Positions 6,650 through 15,612 of a DNA stretch of 23,750 nt are shown piece by piece. Position numbers and translations under genes: made by a program. The notes under the pieces were generated by a model. That model was not told where the DNA came from, did no database searches, and was given only the letters and a program-made list of their open reading frames with translations. The first letter of the stretch is position 1. The number at the start of each line of letters is the position of its first letter. The stretch comes from JBOHUX01 sp050734915 (GTDB taxonomy: Bacteria > Chloroflexota > Dormibacteria > Dormibacterales > Dormibacteraceae), in assembly GCA_050734915.1 (NCBI GenBank), contig JBOHUX010000014.1, forward strand, positions 1-23,750, read 5' to 3'.

Positions 6650-7958
6650 TCTCCGCGGCAGCCACGGCCCCGGCGAGGGCCGCGTCCTGACCCGGGACTT
6701 CGGCACCCCGGGCCTCGCGTCCCTGGCCGGATACGAGAGTGTCGAGGGGTACCAGGCCCTCCGCAAGGCTCTCAAGGAGATGACGCCGGCCGAGATCATC
6801 GACGCGGTCAAGGCCTCCGGACTCCGGGGCCGGGGGGGGGCGGGCTTCTCGACCGGCGCCAAGTGGAGCTTCATCCCCAAGGACCACCCCGGGCCCCGAT
6901 ACATCGTCTGCAACGCCGACGAGTCGGAACCGGGCACGGCCAAGGACCGCTACCTGATGGAGAACTCGCCCCACATGCTCATCGAGGGCATCTGCATCGC
7001 GCTCTTCGCGATCGGCGGCCACCAGGCGTGGGTCTACATCCGGGGCGAGTACGACGGGCCCCTCGCGCTGCTGGAGGCGGCGATCGGGGAGGCGCGCAAG
7101 AAGGGACACCTGGGCGACGATCCCTTCGGCACCGGCTACGGCTTCGACATCCGCCTCTATCGCGGGCACGGCGCCTACATCTGCGGGGAGGAGACCGCCC
7201 TTCTGGAGTCGCTGGAGGGGAAGCGCGCGCAGCCGCGGGCGCGGCCCCCCTACCCCGCGATCAAGGGCGCCTGGGGCCAGCCGACCGCCGTCAACAACGT
7301 CGAGACCCTGTCCACCCTGCCATGGATCATCCGCAACGGGGCCGCCGCCTACGCGCGCCTGGGGACCGAGAAGTCGAAGGGCACCCGCATGTTCACTGTC
7401 AGCGGCCACGTCCAGCGGCCCGGCAACTACGAGATGGAGCTGGGCCTGCCCTTCACCCACCTCGTCAACGACCTCGCGGGCGGCCCGCTGCCGGGGCGCA
7501 GGATCAAGGTCTTCTGGCCCGGGGGCTCGTCCGCCCCGGTCCTGCCCGGCTCCATGCTCGACACCCCCACCGATCTCGAATCGCTGGCCGCCGTGAAGTC
7601 GATGGGCGGCTCGGGCGGGGTGATCGTCATGGACGACGCCCACTGCGTGGTGAGGGCTGCCCACCGGCTGCTCAAGTTCTACTCGTTCGAGTCCTGCGGC
7701 AAGTGCACGCCGTGCCGCGTGGGCGGCGACTGGGCGGTGCGCACGCTGGACCGGATCCTGGCTGGTGAGGGCGCCGAGGTGGACCTCGAGAACCTGGACC
7801 GGATCCAGGTCAGCGTCTCCCAGGGCCGCTGCCTGTGCGGGCTGGGAGACTCCGCCGGGTGGGTGATCGAGTCCACGATGCAGCACTTCCGCAATGAGTA
7901 CGAGGAGCACGTCCTCCAGCGCGCCTGCTCGGCGGAGAGGGTGGCGGCCGGTGTCTGA
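6642..7958 (+). CDS. nuoF: NADH-quinone oxidoreductase subunit F (NADH/FMN, cluster N3)
   Basis: The 438-residue flavoprotein oxidises NADH and passes electrons through FMN to cluster N3. The glycine-rich nucleotide loop is GLRGRGGAGFSTGAKW (60-75). The FMN region includes NADESEPGTAKDR (91-103) and GAYICGEETALLESLEG (177-193). N3 ligands follow CxxCxxC-x40-C: C352, C355 and C358 in SCGKCTPCR, and C399 in CLCGLGD. FSTG replaces the frequent FPTG, a minor change. The loop codons contain a run of nine G at 6832-6840. It overlaps nuoE by 8 nt and nuoG by 8 nt. Confidence 0.97.
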   Translation: MPDLRGSHGPGEGRVLTRDFGTPGLASLAGYESVEGYQALRKALKEMTPAEIIDAVKASGLRGRGGAGFSTGAKWSFIPKDHPGPRYIVCNADESEPGTAKDRYLMENSPHMLIEGICIALFAIGGHQAWVYIRGEYDGPLALLEAAIGEARKKGHLGDDPFGTGYGFDIRLYRGHGAYICGEETALLESLEGKRAQPRARPPYPAIKGAWGQPTAVNNVETLSTLPWIIRNGAAAYARLGTEKSKGTRMFTVSGHVQRPGNYEMELGLPFTHLVNDLAGGPLPGRRIKVFWPGGSSAPVLPGSMLDTPTDLESLAAVKSMGGSGGVIVMDDAHCVVRAAHRLLKFYSFESCGKCTPCRVGGDWAVRTLDRILAGEGAEVDLENLDRIQVSVSQGRCLCGLGDSAGWVIESTMQHFRNEYEEHVLQRACSAERVAAGV

Positions 7959-9852
7959 GCAGCCGGCGGAGACGGTCACGCTGACCGTCGACGGCCGTTC
8001 GGTGACGGTCGCCCGGGGCACCCTGGTGGTGGAGGCCGCCAAGGCGCTGGGGATCGAGATCCCGGTCTTCTGCTACCACCACAAGATGGACCCGGTCGGG
8101 GCCTGCCGGATGTGCCTGGTCGAGATCCAGCCCGGCCCTCCCCGCCCCCAGACGGGCTGCACGGTTCCGGTGGCGCCGGGCATGGTCGTCTCGACGCAGT
8201 CGGAGATGGCGGTCCGGGCGCGGGCCGACATCCTTGAGATGGAGCTCGTCAACCACCCACTCGACTGCCCGGTCTGCGACAAGGGCGGCGAGTGCCCGCT
8301 CCAGGACTACACCTTCCGGCACGCCTACCCGGTCAGCCGCATCAACGACGCGCGGCTCCATTTTCAGAAGCCGATCCCCCTCTCGGAGACGATCGCCCTC
8401 GATCGCGAGCGATGCGTGCTCTGCTACCGCTGCACCCGCTACTACGACGAGATCGCCTGGGAGCAGGAGCTGACCGCCGACCACCGGGGGGTTCGCTCCT
8501 ACATCACGAGCCAGTTCGACCAGCCGCTGACCTCGATCTTCAGCGGCAACATCATCGACCTCTGCCCGGTCGGCGCCCTCACCTCCCGCGTCTGGCGCTT
8601 CGAGTCCCGGCCCTGGGACATGGCAGGCGCGGCGAGCGTCTGCTCCCGGTGTTCGGTCGGCTGCAACGTCACCCTCTGGGAGCGGCGCGGGCAGCTGGTC
8701 CGCGTCACCTCCCGGGAGAACGATCAGATCGACGACGGATGGATCTGCGATCGGGGGCGGTTCGAGTACACCGAGGTCAACGACGTCGCCCGCCTCGAGA
8801 TGCCCCTGGTCGGTGGCCGGCCCAGCACCTGGGAGGGAGCGCTGGAGGCGATCGTGGACGGCCTCTCGGAGATGCGTGGCGCCCAGCTCGGCGTCCACCT
8901 TGCGCAGGACATCACCAACGAGGAGGCCTTCCTCGCCGCCCGGCTCCTGGAAGGTCCCTGGCGGGGGGCCCGGGTGGCGATGGAGGGCCGCACGGCACTG
9001 CCCCTGAACGAGCTGCCGCAGCTGCGAATCGCTGAGCTCGACGAATGCCGGACGATCGTGGTCATCGCGTCCGACACCCGCCGGGAGGTGCCGATCGTCA
9101 ACCTGAGGCTCAAGAAGGCGTTCGGGAAGCGGGGCGCGCGGCTGATCCTGGTCCACCCCGGAGAGACCGACCTCGACCGGCGCCCCGGCGTCGAGCACAT
9201 CCGGAACCGGCCCGGCCAGGCCGGGGCCGCGGTTCGCAAGCTGATCCGGAGCCCCGGCCTGGGAGCGGGCCCGGTCGGGATCCTCTACGGGGACGGCGGG
9301 GGGACCGAGGACGTGACCGAGCTCACCGCCTCCGTCGCCGATCTCGCCGCCGCGACCGGGGCCGCCGTGATGCCGCTCTACCGGGGTACCAACGAGCGCG
9401 GCGCGCTCGAGATCGGGATAGCGGCCGGGAGCGGCGACCTGGAGGGCGTCACGGGCCTGGTCTGCTGGGGCCGGCCGCCGGCGGCGATCCCCGAATCGGT
9501 ACGCTTCCTGGCCGTCTGCGACATCCTGCTCCGACCCCAGCATCGGCGGGGCGACCGCGAGCCGGACGTGGTGCTGCCCGGAATCAGCTTCGCCGAGACC
9601 CAGGGCAGCTATACGAACCTGGAGGGCCGGATCCAGTTCCTGCACCCGCCGCTCGCCGTCCGCCCGCCCCGGCGGGAGGGCTGGGAGGTGCTCTCGGAGC
9701 TGCTGGCCAACCTCGGCCTGCCCCCCGACGACGCCGGCATCTCCGATCTGCAGCGGCGGATCGCGGCCGAGATCCCGCGCCTGGCCGCGATCGCGGTCCC
9801 CGAGCCCGAGCCGGCTCCCCCCGCCGTCCTCATGGGACCCGCCCGGCCGTGA
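7951..9852 (+). CDS. nuoG: NADH-quinone oxidoreductase subunit G (clusters N1b, N4, N5, N7)
   Basis: The product (633 aa) is the iron-sulfur wire of the peripheral arm. The ferredoxin-like [2Fe-2S] site has C41, C52, C55 and C70. The His-ligated cluster N5 uses HPLDCPVCDKGGEC (H102, C106, C109, C115). N4 uses C155, C158, C161 and C205. The optional off-path cluster N7 is present as CSRCSVGC plus a later Cys (C231, C234, C238, C266). From about residue 280 a molybdopterin-oxidoreductase-like domain follows but is short, since NuoG proteins are often 680-900 residues. The GTG at 7951, inside the end of nuoF, puts the start just before the ferredoxin fold; GGAGAGGG lies about 10 nt upstream. An earlier in-frame ATG is nuoF shadow. 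Confidence 0.95.
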   Translation: MSEQPAETVTLTVDGRSVTVARGTLVVEAAKALGIEIPVFCYHHKMDPVGACRMCLVEIQPGPPRPQTGCTVPVAPGMVVSTQSEMAVRARADILEMELVNHPLDCPVCDKGGECPLQDYTFRHAYPVSRINDARLHFQKPIPLSETIALDRERCVLCYRCTRYYDEIAWEQELTADHRGVRSYITSQFDQPLTSIFSGNIIDLCPVGALTSRVWRFESRPWDMAGAASVCSRCSVGCNVTLWERRGQLVRVTSRENDQIDDGWICDRGRFEYTEVNDVARLEMPLVGGRPSTWEGALEAIVDGLSEMRGAQLGVHLAQDITNEEAFLAARLLEGPWRGARVAMEGRTALPLNELPQLRIAELDECRTIVVIASDTRREVPIVNLRLKKAFGKRGARLILVHPGETDLDRRPGVEHIRNRPGQAGAAVRKLIRSPGLGAGPVGILYGDGGGTEDVTELTASVADLAAATGAAVMPLYRGTNERGALEIGIAAGSGDLEGVTGLVCWGRPPAAIPESVRFLAVCDILLRPQHRRGDREPDVVLPGISFAETQGSYTNLEGRIQFLHPPLAVRPPRREGWEVLSELLANLGLPPDDAGISDLQRRIAAEIPRLAAIAVPEPEPAPPAVLMGPARP

Positions 9853-10859
9853 GTGTCGCCACCACCAACCCGATCATCTACTGGCTCGTCGCGATCGTGT
9901 TCATGGTGCTCCTGCTCGTGGTCGTGCTGACCGTGACGGCCTACGTCGTCTTCGGCGAGCGCGTCCTGCTGGGCCGGATGCAGCGCCGGCCCGGCCCGAA
10001 CCGGGTCGGTCCCTTCGGGCTCATGCAGTCGGCCGCCGACGGGATCAAGCTCGCGTTCAAGGAGAGCTTCATCCCGGACGGGGTGGATCTGCCCACCTAT
10101 CTGATCGCGCCCGCGATCGCCGTCGCCTCGGCGCTGATCGCCTATTCGGTGATCCCGGTCGGGATCTGGTTCGGCGTCTACTACTGGGTCTCGAACGTCA
10201 ACATCGGAATCCTGGTCGTCTTCGCCGTCAGCGCCATGAACGTCTACGCGATCGTCCTCGGCGGCTACTCCTCCAACTCCAAGTACTCGCTGCTGGGCGG
10301 GCTGCGCTCGGCGGCGCAGCTGATCAGCTACGAGATGTCGCTCGGCCTCGCGCTGGTGCCCACCTTCCTGATCGTCGGCTCGCTCCGGCTCCAGGACATC
10401 GTGAACTACCACGTGGGCTGGTTCCCGGGCCCCCTCCCCCTCATAATCCTGACGCCGGTCGGATTCCTGCTCTACCTGGTCTCGGCGGTGGCGGAGACCA
10501 ACCGCGCGCCCTTCGACCTGCCCGAGGCCGAGCAGGAGCTGGTCGGCGGCTTCCACACCGAATATTCGGGCTTCAAGTTCGCCATGTACTACATCGCCGA
10601 GTACATGAACATGGTCACCGTCTCCGTCCTCGCCGCCATCCTCTTCCTGGCCGGCTGGTGGGGGCCCTGGCCGATCCCCCCCATCATCTGGCTGGTCCTC
10701 AAGGTGGGCGCCTTCCTCTTTCTCTACATCTGGCTCCGCGCCACCTTCCCGCGCCTTCGCTATGACATGCTGATGCGGCTCGGCTGGAAGCTTCTCCTGC
10801 CGGTCGCGATGGCCAACGTGATCGTCACCGCCGTCCTCGTCATCGCGATCGAGGGTTAG
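9849..10859 (+). CDS. nuoH: NADH-quinone oxidoreductase subunit H
   Basis: The 336-residue membrane subunit (ND1 type, about eight helices) closes the quinone tunnel and links it to the proton path. Conserved blocks are MQRRPGPNRVGPFGLMQ (44-60), the signature AETNRAPFDLPEAEQELV (215-232) followed by GGFHTEYSGFKFA, and RLRYDMLMRLGWK near the C-terminus. The GTG overlaps the nuoG stop as GTGA; the longer open frame upstream is nuoG shadow. It is followed after 7 nt by nuoI. Confidence 0.96.
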   Translation: MSVATTNPIIYWLVAIVFMVLLLVVVLTVTAYVVFGERVLLGRMQRRPGPNRVGPFGLMQSAADGIKLAFKESFIPDGVDLPTYLIAPAIAVASALIAYSVIPVGIWFGVYYWVSNVNIGILVVFAVSAMNVYAIVLGGYSSNSKYSLLGGLRSAAQLISYEMSLGLALVPTFLIVGSLRLQDIVNYHVGWFPGPLPLIILTPVGFLLYLVSAVAETNRAPFDLPEAEQELVGGFHTEYSGFKFAMYYIAEYMNMVTVSVLAAILFLAGWWGPWPIPPIIWLVLKVGAFLFLYIWLRATFPRLRYDMLMRLGWKLLLPVAMANVIVTAVLVIAIEG

Positions 10860-10866
10860 CCTGACC

Positions 10867-11406
10867 ATGCCGCCGCGACCGGACCGAAAGCCCGCCCCAC
10901 CCCCCCGGCTCGCCGAGGACCTGAAGGCGCTCGGCCTCGGCCTCAAGACCACGCTCGGCGAGATGATGCGGAGGCCGGTCACCGTCTCCTACCCGGAGGA
11001 GAAGTCGCCGCGCTCCGAGCGCTACCGGGGCCGCCACTACCTGCGTCGCTACGACAACGGCCTCGAGCGCTGCATCGGCTGCGAGCTCTGCGCCGCCGCC
11101 TGCCCGGTGGGCTGCATCCTGGTCATCGCGGCCGAGAACGATCCCCAGGCGCGGGTCTCCCCGGGCGAGCGCTACGCGAAGGTCTACGAGATCAACATGC
11201 TGCGCTGCATCTTCTGCGGCTACTGCGAGGAGGCCTGCCCGGTGCAGGCGATCGTGCTCGGTCCCGAATACGAGCTCTCCGACACCAGCCGCGAGCGCTT
11301 CATCTACGGCAAGGAGACTCTGCTCGAGCCGCCGCCGCCGGGACGCGAGGCCCCTGGCGCCGGCTCCGACCAGCAGGACCCGATCGTGGTCCGGGGGGAC
11401 GCCTGA
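10867..11406 (+). CDS. nuoI: NADH-quinone oxidoreductase subunit I (clusters N6a/N6b)
   Basis: The 179-residue product is an 8Fe ferredoxin-type subunit that bridges NuoG and NuoB. Two classical CxxCxxCxxxCP motifs bind clusters N6a and N6b: C69, C72, C75, C79 (CIGCELCAAACP) and C114, C117, C120, C124 (CIFCGYCEEACP). YEINMLRCIFCGYCEEACP and the downstream LGPEYELSDTSRE match the family. The N-terminus is proline-rich and the C-terminal 25 residues are an unconserved Pro/Gly tail. The ATG start lies 7 nt after the nuoH stop. Confidence 0.96.
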   Translation: MPPRPDRKPAPPPRLAEDLKALGLGLKTTLGEMMRRPVTVSYPEEKSPRSERYRGRHYLRRYDNGLERCIGCELCAAACPVGCILVIAAENDPQARVSPGERYAKVYEINMLRCIFCGYCEEACPVQAIVLGPEYELSDTSRERFIYGKETLLEPPPPGREAPGAGSDQQDPIVVRGDA

Positions 11407-11410
11407 GGCC

Positions 11411-11911
11411 TTGCTAGGGGTGATCGTCTTCTGGATCGCCGCCGTGGTGGCGCTGCTCGGCGGCCTCGGCGTGATCCTCTCCCGGGAGCCGATCAAGAGC
11501 GTGCTCAGCCTGGTGCTGGTCATGCTCTCGATCTCGGCCATGTTCCTGCTGCTAAGCGCCCAGTTCCTGTTCGCGGTCCAGATCATCGTCTACGCGGGCG
11601 CGGTCATGGTCCTCTTCCTGTTCGTGATCGCCCTTCTGGGCCCGGCGCGGGAGAGCGGCCTCGGCCGCCTGCGATTCCAGGCCGGCCTCTCGCTGATCTT
11701 CGTGGTGGTTCTGCTCGGCTTCATCCTGGCCATGCTGCACGGCATCCGGTACCGCGCCCCCGCCAAGGTCGACCTCAGCATCTTCGGCAGCGTGCAGGCG
11801 ATCGCGGCGGGGCTGTTCACCAGGTATCTCTACCCCTTCGAGCTGACCTCGCTGCTGCTCCTCGTGGCCGCCATCGGCGCCATCTATCTGAGCCGGGGCG
11901 AGCCGGAGTGA
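11411..11911 (+). CDS. nuoJ: NADH-quinone oxidoreductase subunit J
   Basis: The 166-residue membrane subunit (ND6 type) has five predicted helices. The third contains the conserved IIVYAGAVMVLFLFV (58-72), where complex I structures show a helix whose bulge changes during turnover. The start shown is TTG 11411. GTG 11420 in the same frame is an equally good start, with GAGG 11 nt upstream and the first helix beginning immediately after it. It lies 4 nt after nuoI (13 nt if GTG is used) and overlaps nuoK as GTGA. Confidence 0.92.
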   Translation: MLGVIVFWIAAVVALLGGLGVILSREPIKSVLSLVLVMLSISAMFLLLSAQFLFAVQIIVYAGAVMVLFLFVIALLGPARESGLGRLRFQAGLSLIFVVVLLGFILAMLHGIRYRAPAKVDLSIFGSVQAIAAGLFTRYLYPFELTSLLLLVAAIGAIYLSRGEPE

Positions 11912-12246
11912 GCAACGGCATCATCGACCTCGGCGGCGGCGGCTCGGTGAGCAGCGACTGGTTCCTGGTCCTGGCCGCGCTGCTCTTCATCATGGGCGCG
12001 GCCGGCGTCCTCATCCGGCGCAACCCGCTGGTGATCCTGATCTGCATCGAGCTGATGCTGAACGCGGTCAACCTGACGCTGGTCACCTTCGCGCGCCAGC
12101 TTCTCAACCCGGAGGGCCAGCTCTTCGCCCTCATGGTGATGACGGTGGCCGCCGCCGAGGCGGTGGTCGGGCTCGCGATCCTGGTCGACATCTTCCGGAC
12201 CCGGGCCGCCGACGACATCGACGACATCAGCCAGATGCGGGGCTGA
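11908..12246 (+). CDS. nuoK: NADH-quinone oxidoreductase subunit K
   Basis: The 112-residue MrpC-like membrane subunit has three helices. The two buried glutamates needed for proton translocation are present: E48 in LICIELMLNAVNL and E84 in MTVAAAEAVVGLAI. Their 36-residue spacing equals that of E36 and E72 in E. coli. The first 15 residues are Gly/Ser-rich and extend beyond the usual start; GTG 11947 is a possible alternative. It overlaps the nuoJ stop as GTGA and ends 1 nt before nuoL. Confidence 0.95.
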   Translation: MSNGIIDLGGGGSVSSDWFLVLAALLFIMGAAGVLIRRNPLVILICIELMLNAVNLTLVTFARQLLNPEGQLFALMVMTVAAAEAVVGLAILVDIFRTRAADDIDDISQMRG

Positions 12247-12247
12247 C

Positions 12248-14164
12248 TTGCAGCCCGTCCTCGCGCTCCTGATCCTGGCATTTCCGGCGGCGGGCGCCGT
12301 CCTGCTGTCGATCACCGGCTGGCGGCGCCCGCGATTTTGGACGCAGGTGATCGGGCCTGGCGTCGTCTGGGCGGCTTTCGCCTGCACCACCATCCTCTTC
12401 GCGGGCCAGCTGGCCGGCCAGCCGGCCATGGACCACAGCTACTGGACCTGGATCCGGACGGGCGCCTTCTACGTGCCCTTCAACCTCATCGTCGACCACC
12501 TCTCGATGTTCATGGCGATGGTGGTGAGCGGCGTCGGGGCCCTCATCATCACCTACTCCCTCGGCTACATGGAGCACGAGAGCGACGCCGGGTACGCGCG
12601 CTTCTTCGCCTACATGGACCTCTTCATCCTCTCCATGCTGCTGCTCGTCCTGGCCGGGAACTTCGTCTTCCTCATCGTGGGCTGGGCGGCGGTCGGGCTC
12701 AGCTCCTATCTCCTGATCGGCTTCTGGTACGACCGGCCGGCGGCCGTGGTGGCGGCCCGCAAGGCCTTCGTGATGAACGTGATCGGCGACGTGGGGATGA
12801 TCCTCGCCACCTTCATCATCTGGGTCCACTTCCATTCCGTTCTCTTCAGCCAGGTCTTCCACGCCTTCCCCAAGCAGGACGGCGGCTTCCAGGAGGCGAT
12901 CGGCTTCCTCCTTCTCCTCGGCGCCCTCGCCAAGTCGGCGCAGCTCCCCCTCCACACCTGGCTGCCCGACGCGATGGAGGGCCCGACGCCGGTCTCGGCC
13001 CTGATCCACGCCGCGACCATGGTCACCGCCGGCGTCTATCTGATCGGCCGCATGCACGTCATCTACGGGACCGCCTACTACTCGCACACCACCGCCGCCG
13101 TGATCGGCGCCGCCACGGCGCTCTTCGCGGCCAGCATCGCGATCGTCCAGACCGACATCAAGAAGGTGCTCGCGTACTCGACGATGAGCCAGATCGGGTA
13201 CATGTTCCTGGCGGTCGGGATCGGCGCCTACGCGGCGGGGTTCTTTCACCTGCTGGCCCACGCCTTCTTCAAGGCGCTGCTCTTCATGGCCGCCGGCAAC
13301 GTCATCCACGCGATGCGCGACGAGCAGGACATGCGAAGGTTCGGAGGCCTGCTGCGGGAGATGCCCAAGACCGCCTGGTGCTTCCTGGCCGGATCCCTGG
13401 CGCTGGCCGGGATCATTCCCTTCGTCGGCTTCTGGTCCAAGGAGGCGGTCCTCGGCGACGTCTTCAGCCGCGGGCTCGACATCTCCTACGCGCTCTGGGC
13501 GGTGGGCTTCCTGACCGCGCTGCTGACCGGCTTCTACACCGGGCGCATGTGGTGGATCGCCTTCGTCCGGCCGGCCGCCCCCGACCGCCCCGTCGACCAT
13601 CCTCACGAGGCGCGCTGGGTGATGCTGGGCCCGGTCGCGGTGCTGGCCGTCCTCGCCACGGTCGGCGGCTTCGTCCAGATCAACGCCGGCTTTCACAACG
13701 GCTGGAAGCTGGTCGAGGACTTCCTCGCCCCCACCGTCGGCAGCCTCGGCTGGCAGGCCCGCGGCTTCGAGTACGTGCCCACCGCCGCCACCGTCCTCCT
13801 CTCCGGGGTCACGTTCTGGCTCGCGTACTACCTCTACGTCCAGGTCCGCGCGGGCTGGTGGCGCCCGGAGAGGTGGCGGACGCGCTTCGGTTGGGCGCAG
13901 CGGACCCTGGAGCGCAAGTACTACTTCGACGAGATCTACGACGCGGCCTTCGTGCGCCCGCTCGACCGGGCCGCCGGCGGCAGCGAGCGGTGGGTCGACA
14001 CCCCGCTCATCGACGGCGCCGTCAACGGCGTCGGGACCGTCACCGAGAGCTCGGCCGGGAGCCTCAGCCTGACCCAGAGCGGCTACTTCCGAAACTATGT
14101 CCTCGTATTCACGGCGGGGGCCGTGTTGGCGGTCATCATCATCCTGGCCCGGTCGCTCGGCTGA
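12248..14164 (+). CDS. nuoL: NADH-quinone oxidoreductase subunit L (distal antiporter-like subunit)
   Basis: The 638-residue product is the distal proton-pumping subunit of the membrane arm, with 14 core helices plus the C-terminal lateral helix and anchor. Conserved elements are GALAKSAQLPLHTWLPDAM with K229, ALIHAATMVTAGVYL with H254, VQTDIKKVLAYSTMSQIGYMF, and HAFFKALLF with K342. In TM5 the expected glutamate of the GWEGVGLCSYLLIGF-type motif is alanine: the sequence reads GWAAVGLSSYLLIGF (A147). An aspartate (D124, AYMDLFILSM) occurs in the preceding helical segment where E. coli has Asn. The start is TTG at 12248, 1 nt after nuoK, with GGGG about 5 nt upstream. It overlaps nuoM by 1 nt. 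Confidence 0.96.
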   Translation: MQPVLALLILAFPAAGAVLLSITGWRRPRFWTQVIGPGVVWAAFACTTILFAGQLAGQPAMDHSYWTWIRTGAFYVPFNLIVDHLSMFMAMVVSGVGALIITYSLGYMEHESDAGYARFFAYMDLFILSMLLLVLAGNFVFLIVGWAAVGLSSYLLIGFWYDRPAAVVAARKAFVMNVIGDVGMILATFIIWVHFHSVLFSQVFHAFPKQDGGFQEAIGFLLLLGALAKSAQLPLHTWLPDAMEGPTPVSALIHAATMVTAGVYLIGRMHVIYGTAYYSHTTAAVIGAATALFAASIAIVQTDIKKVLAYSTMSQIGYMFLAVGIGAYAAGFFHLLAHAFFKALLFMAAGNVIHAMRDEQDMRRFGGLLREMPKTAWCFLAGSLALAGIIPFVGFWSKEAVLGDVFSRGLDISYALWAVGFLTALLTGFYTGRMWWIAFVRPAAPDRPVDHPHEARWVMLGPVAVLAVLATVGGFVQINAGFHNGWKLVEDFLAPTVGSLGWQARGFEYVPTAATVLLSGVTFWLAYYLYVQVRAGWWRPERWRTRFGWAQRTLERKYYFDEIYDAAFVRPLDRAAGGSERWVDTPLIDGAVNGVGTVTESSAGSLSLTQSGYFRNYVLVFTAGAVLAVIIILARSLG

Positions 14165-15612
14165 TGCTGACCGCGATCTGGCTCCTGCCCGCCCTCGCCG
14201 GCATCGGCTGCGCGTTCGTGCGCGACCGCCGCGCCGCCAAGTGGCTGGCGGTCGCCGCGGCCCTGGCGACGCTGGCGCTGACCGCATTCGTGGCGCTCCG
14301 GTTCGACGTCCACGGGCATGGCTACCAGTTCCAGGAGAGCGCCCCCTGGATCCCGCAGTTCCACGCCCACTACCTGCTCGGGGTGGACGGGATCAGCCTC
14401 TGGATGATCGTCCTCAACGCGTTCATCGGGCTGGTGGCGGTGCTCGCGATCCCCGCCCGGACGGCCCGCCTGGGCCTGTTCGCGGGGCTCCTCCTGCTCA
14501 TGGAGGCGGGCATGGGCGGCCTCTTCATGAGCACCGACCTGCTCCTCTTCTACGTCTTCTGGGAGGCGATGCTGATCCCCGCCTACTTCATGATCTGGGC
14601 CTGGGGCGAGGGCGACCGCCCGCAGCGGGCCGCGATCAAGTTCGTCCTCTTCACCCTGGTCGGTTCGCTCCTGATGCTGGTCGGGGTGGTGGCAGAGTAC
14701 GCGGCCACGGGGTCCCGGAGCTTCGATCTCACCTTCCTCGCCACCCATCACCCGCCGGCCCAGATCCAGTTCGCGCTCTTCTTTCTCTTCGGGCTCGCCT
14801 TCGCGATCAAGGTCCCCATCTGGCCGTTCCACTCCTGGCTGCCGGACGCCTACATGGCGGCCCCGACGCCGATGCTGGTGGCGTTCGCGGGGGTGATGGC
14901 CAAGACGGGCGCCTACGGATTCCTGCGCATCGTTCAGCCGCTCTTCCCCCACCCCACCTTCTGGTGGAACTGGACCGCGGTGGTCCCGGTACTGGCGGTG
15001 ATCGGCATCATCTGGGGCGCGCTGCTCGCCCTCGCCCAGCGCGACATGAAGGCGCTGGTCGCCTACTCGAGCATCTCTCACATGGGCTTCATCGTGCTCG
15101 GCATCTTCGCCTTCAACGCCGAGGGCCAGCAGGGAGCCATCGTGCAGATGGTCAACCACGGCATCATCGTTCCCGCGCTGTTCCTCCTGGTGGCTTGGAT
15201 CGCCGCCCGGACGGGCACCCGCGACCGCTCGGCGCTGGCCGGGCTGGCGCCCCGGATGCCGATCCTGGCCGGCATCTTCATGGTCGTCGTCCTGGCCGCG
15301 CTGGGCCTGCCTGGGCTCAACAGCTTCGCGGGCGAGTTCATGACCCTCCTCGGCGCCTGGCAGTACGACTTCGTGATCGCCATAGTGGCCACGTTCGGGC
15401 TGATCGCGGCTCCCATCTACCTGCTCCGCCTCTTCCAGGGCGCCATGTACGGACCCGAGCTCACCCCCGCCGGCGAGGGCGTCGTGGACATCGCCCGTCA
15501 CGAGCTGGGGCTGATCTCTCCGCTGGTGGCGTTGATGTTCGTGCTCGGCCTCTATCCCCTCGTCCTGACCCGGGTCATGCCCGCCCTCGGCCAGGTGATG
15601 CCGTGGCACTGA
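14164..15612 (+). CDS. nuoM: NADH-quinone oxidoreductase subunit M (antiporter-like subunit)
   Basis: The 482-residue product is the middle antiporter-like proton channel of complex I. Key charged residues are in place: E134 in FYVFWEAMLIPAYFMIWAWG, K216 in GLAFAIKVPIWPFHSWLPDAY, K247 in GVMAKTGAYGFLR, and the late glutamate in GLNSFAGEFMTLLGAW. Its TM5 glutamate is therefore intact, in contrast to NuoL. The ATG overlaps the nuoL stop as TGATG (1 nt shared); the much longer upstream open frame is shadow of nuoL. It overlaps nuoN by 10 nt. Confidence 0.96.
   Translation: MLTAIWLLPALAGIGCAFVRDRRAAKWLAVAAALATLALTAFVALRFDVHGHGYQFQESAPWIPQFHAHYLLGVDGISLWMIVLNAFIGLVAVLAIPARTARLGLFAGLLLLMEAGMGGLFMSTDLLLFYVFWEAMLIPAYFMIWAWGEGDRPQRAAIKFVLFTLVGSLLMLVGVVAEYAATGSRSFDLTFLATHHPPAQIQFALFFLFGLAFAIKVPIWPFHSWLPDAYMAAPTPMLVAFAGVMAKTGAYGFLRIVQPLFPHPTFWWNWTAVVPVLAVIGIIWGALLALAQRDMKALVAYSSISHMGFIVLGIFAFNAEGQQGAIVQMVNHGIIVPALFLLVAWIAARTGTRDRSALAGLAPRMPILAGIFMVVVLAALGLPGLNSFAGEFMTLLGAWQYDFVIAIVATFGLIAAPIYLLRLFQGAMYGPELTPAGEGVVDIARHELGLISPLVALMFVLGLYPLVLTRVMPALGQVMPWH

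Noticed and set aside
12227..14287. A 686-residue antisense frame opposite nuoL, and similar frames opposite nuoG, nuoM and nuoN
   Set aside because: They are rich in Arg, Gly, His, Asp and Glu with no family match, as expected from the complement of membrane-protein codons.
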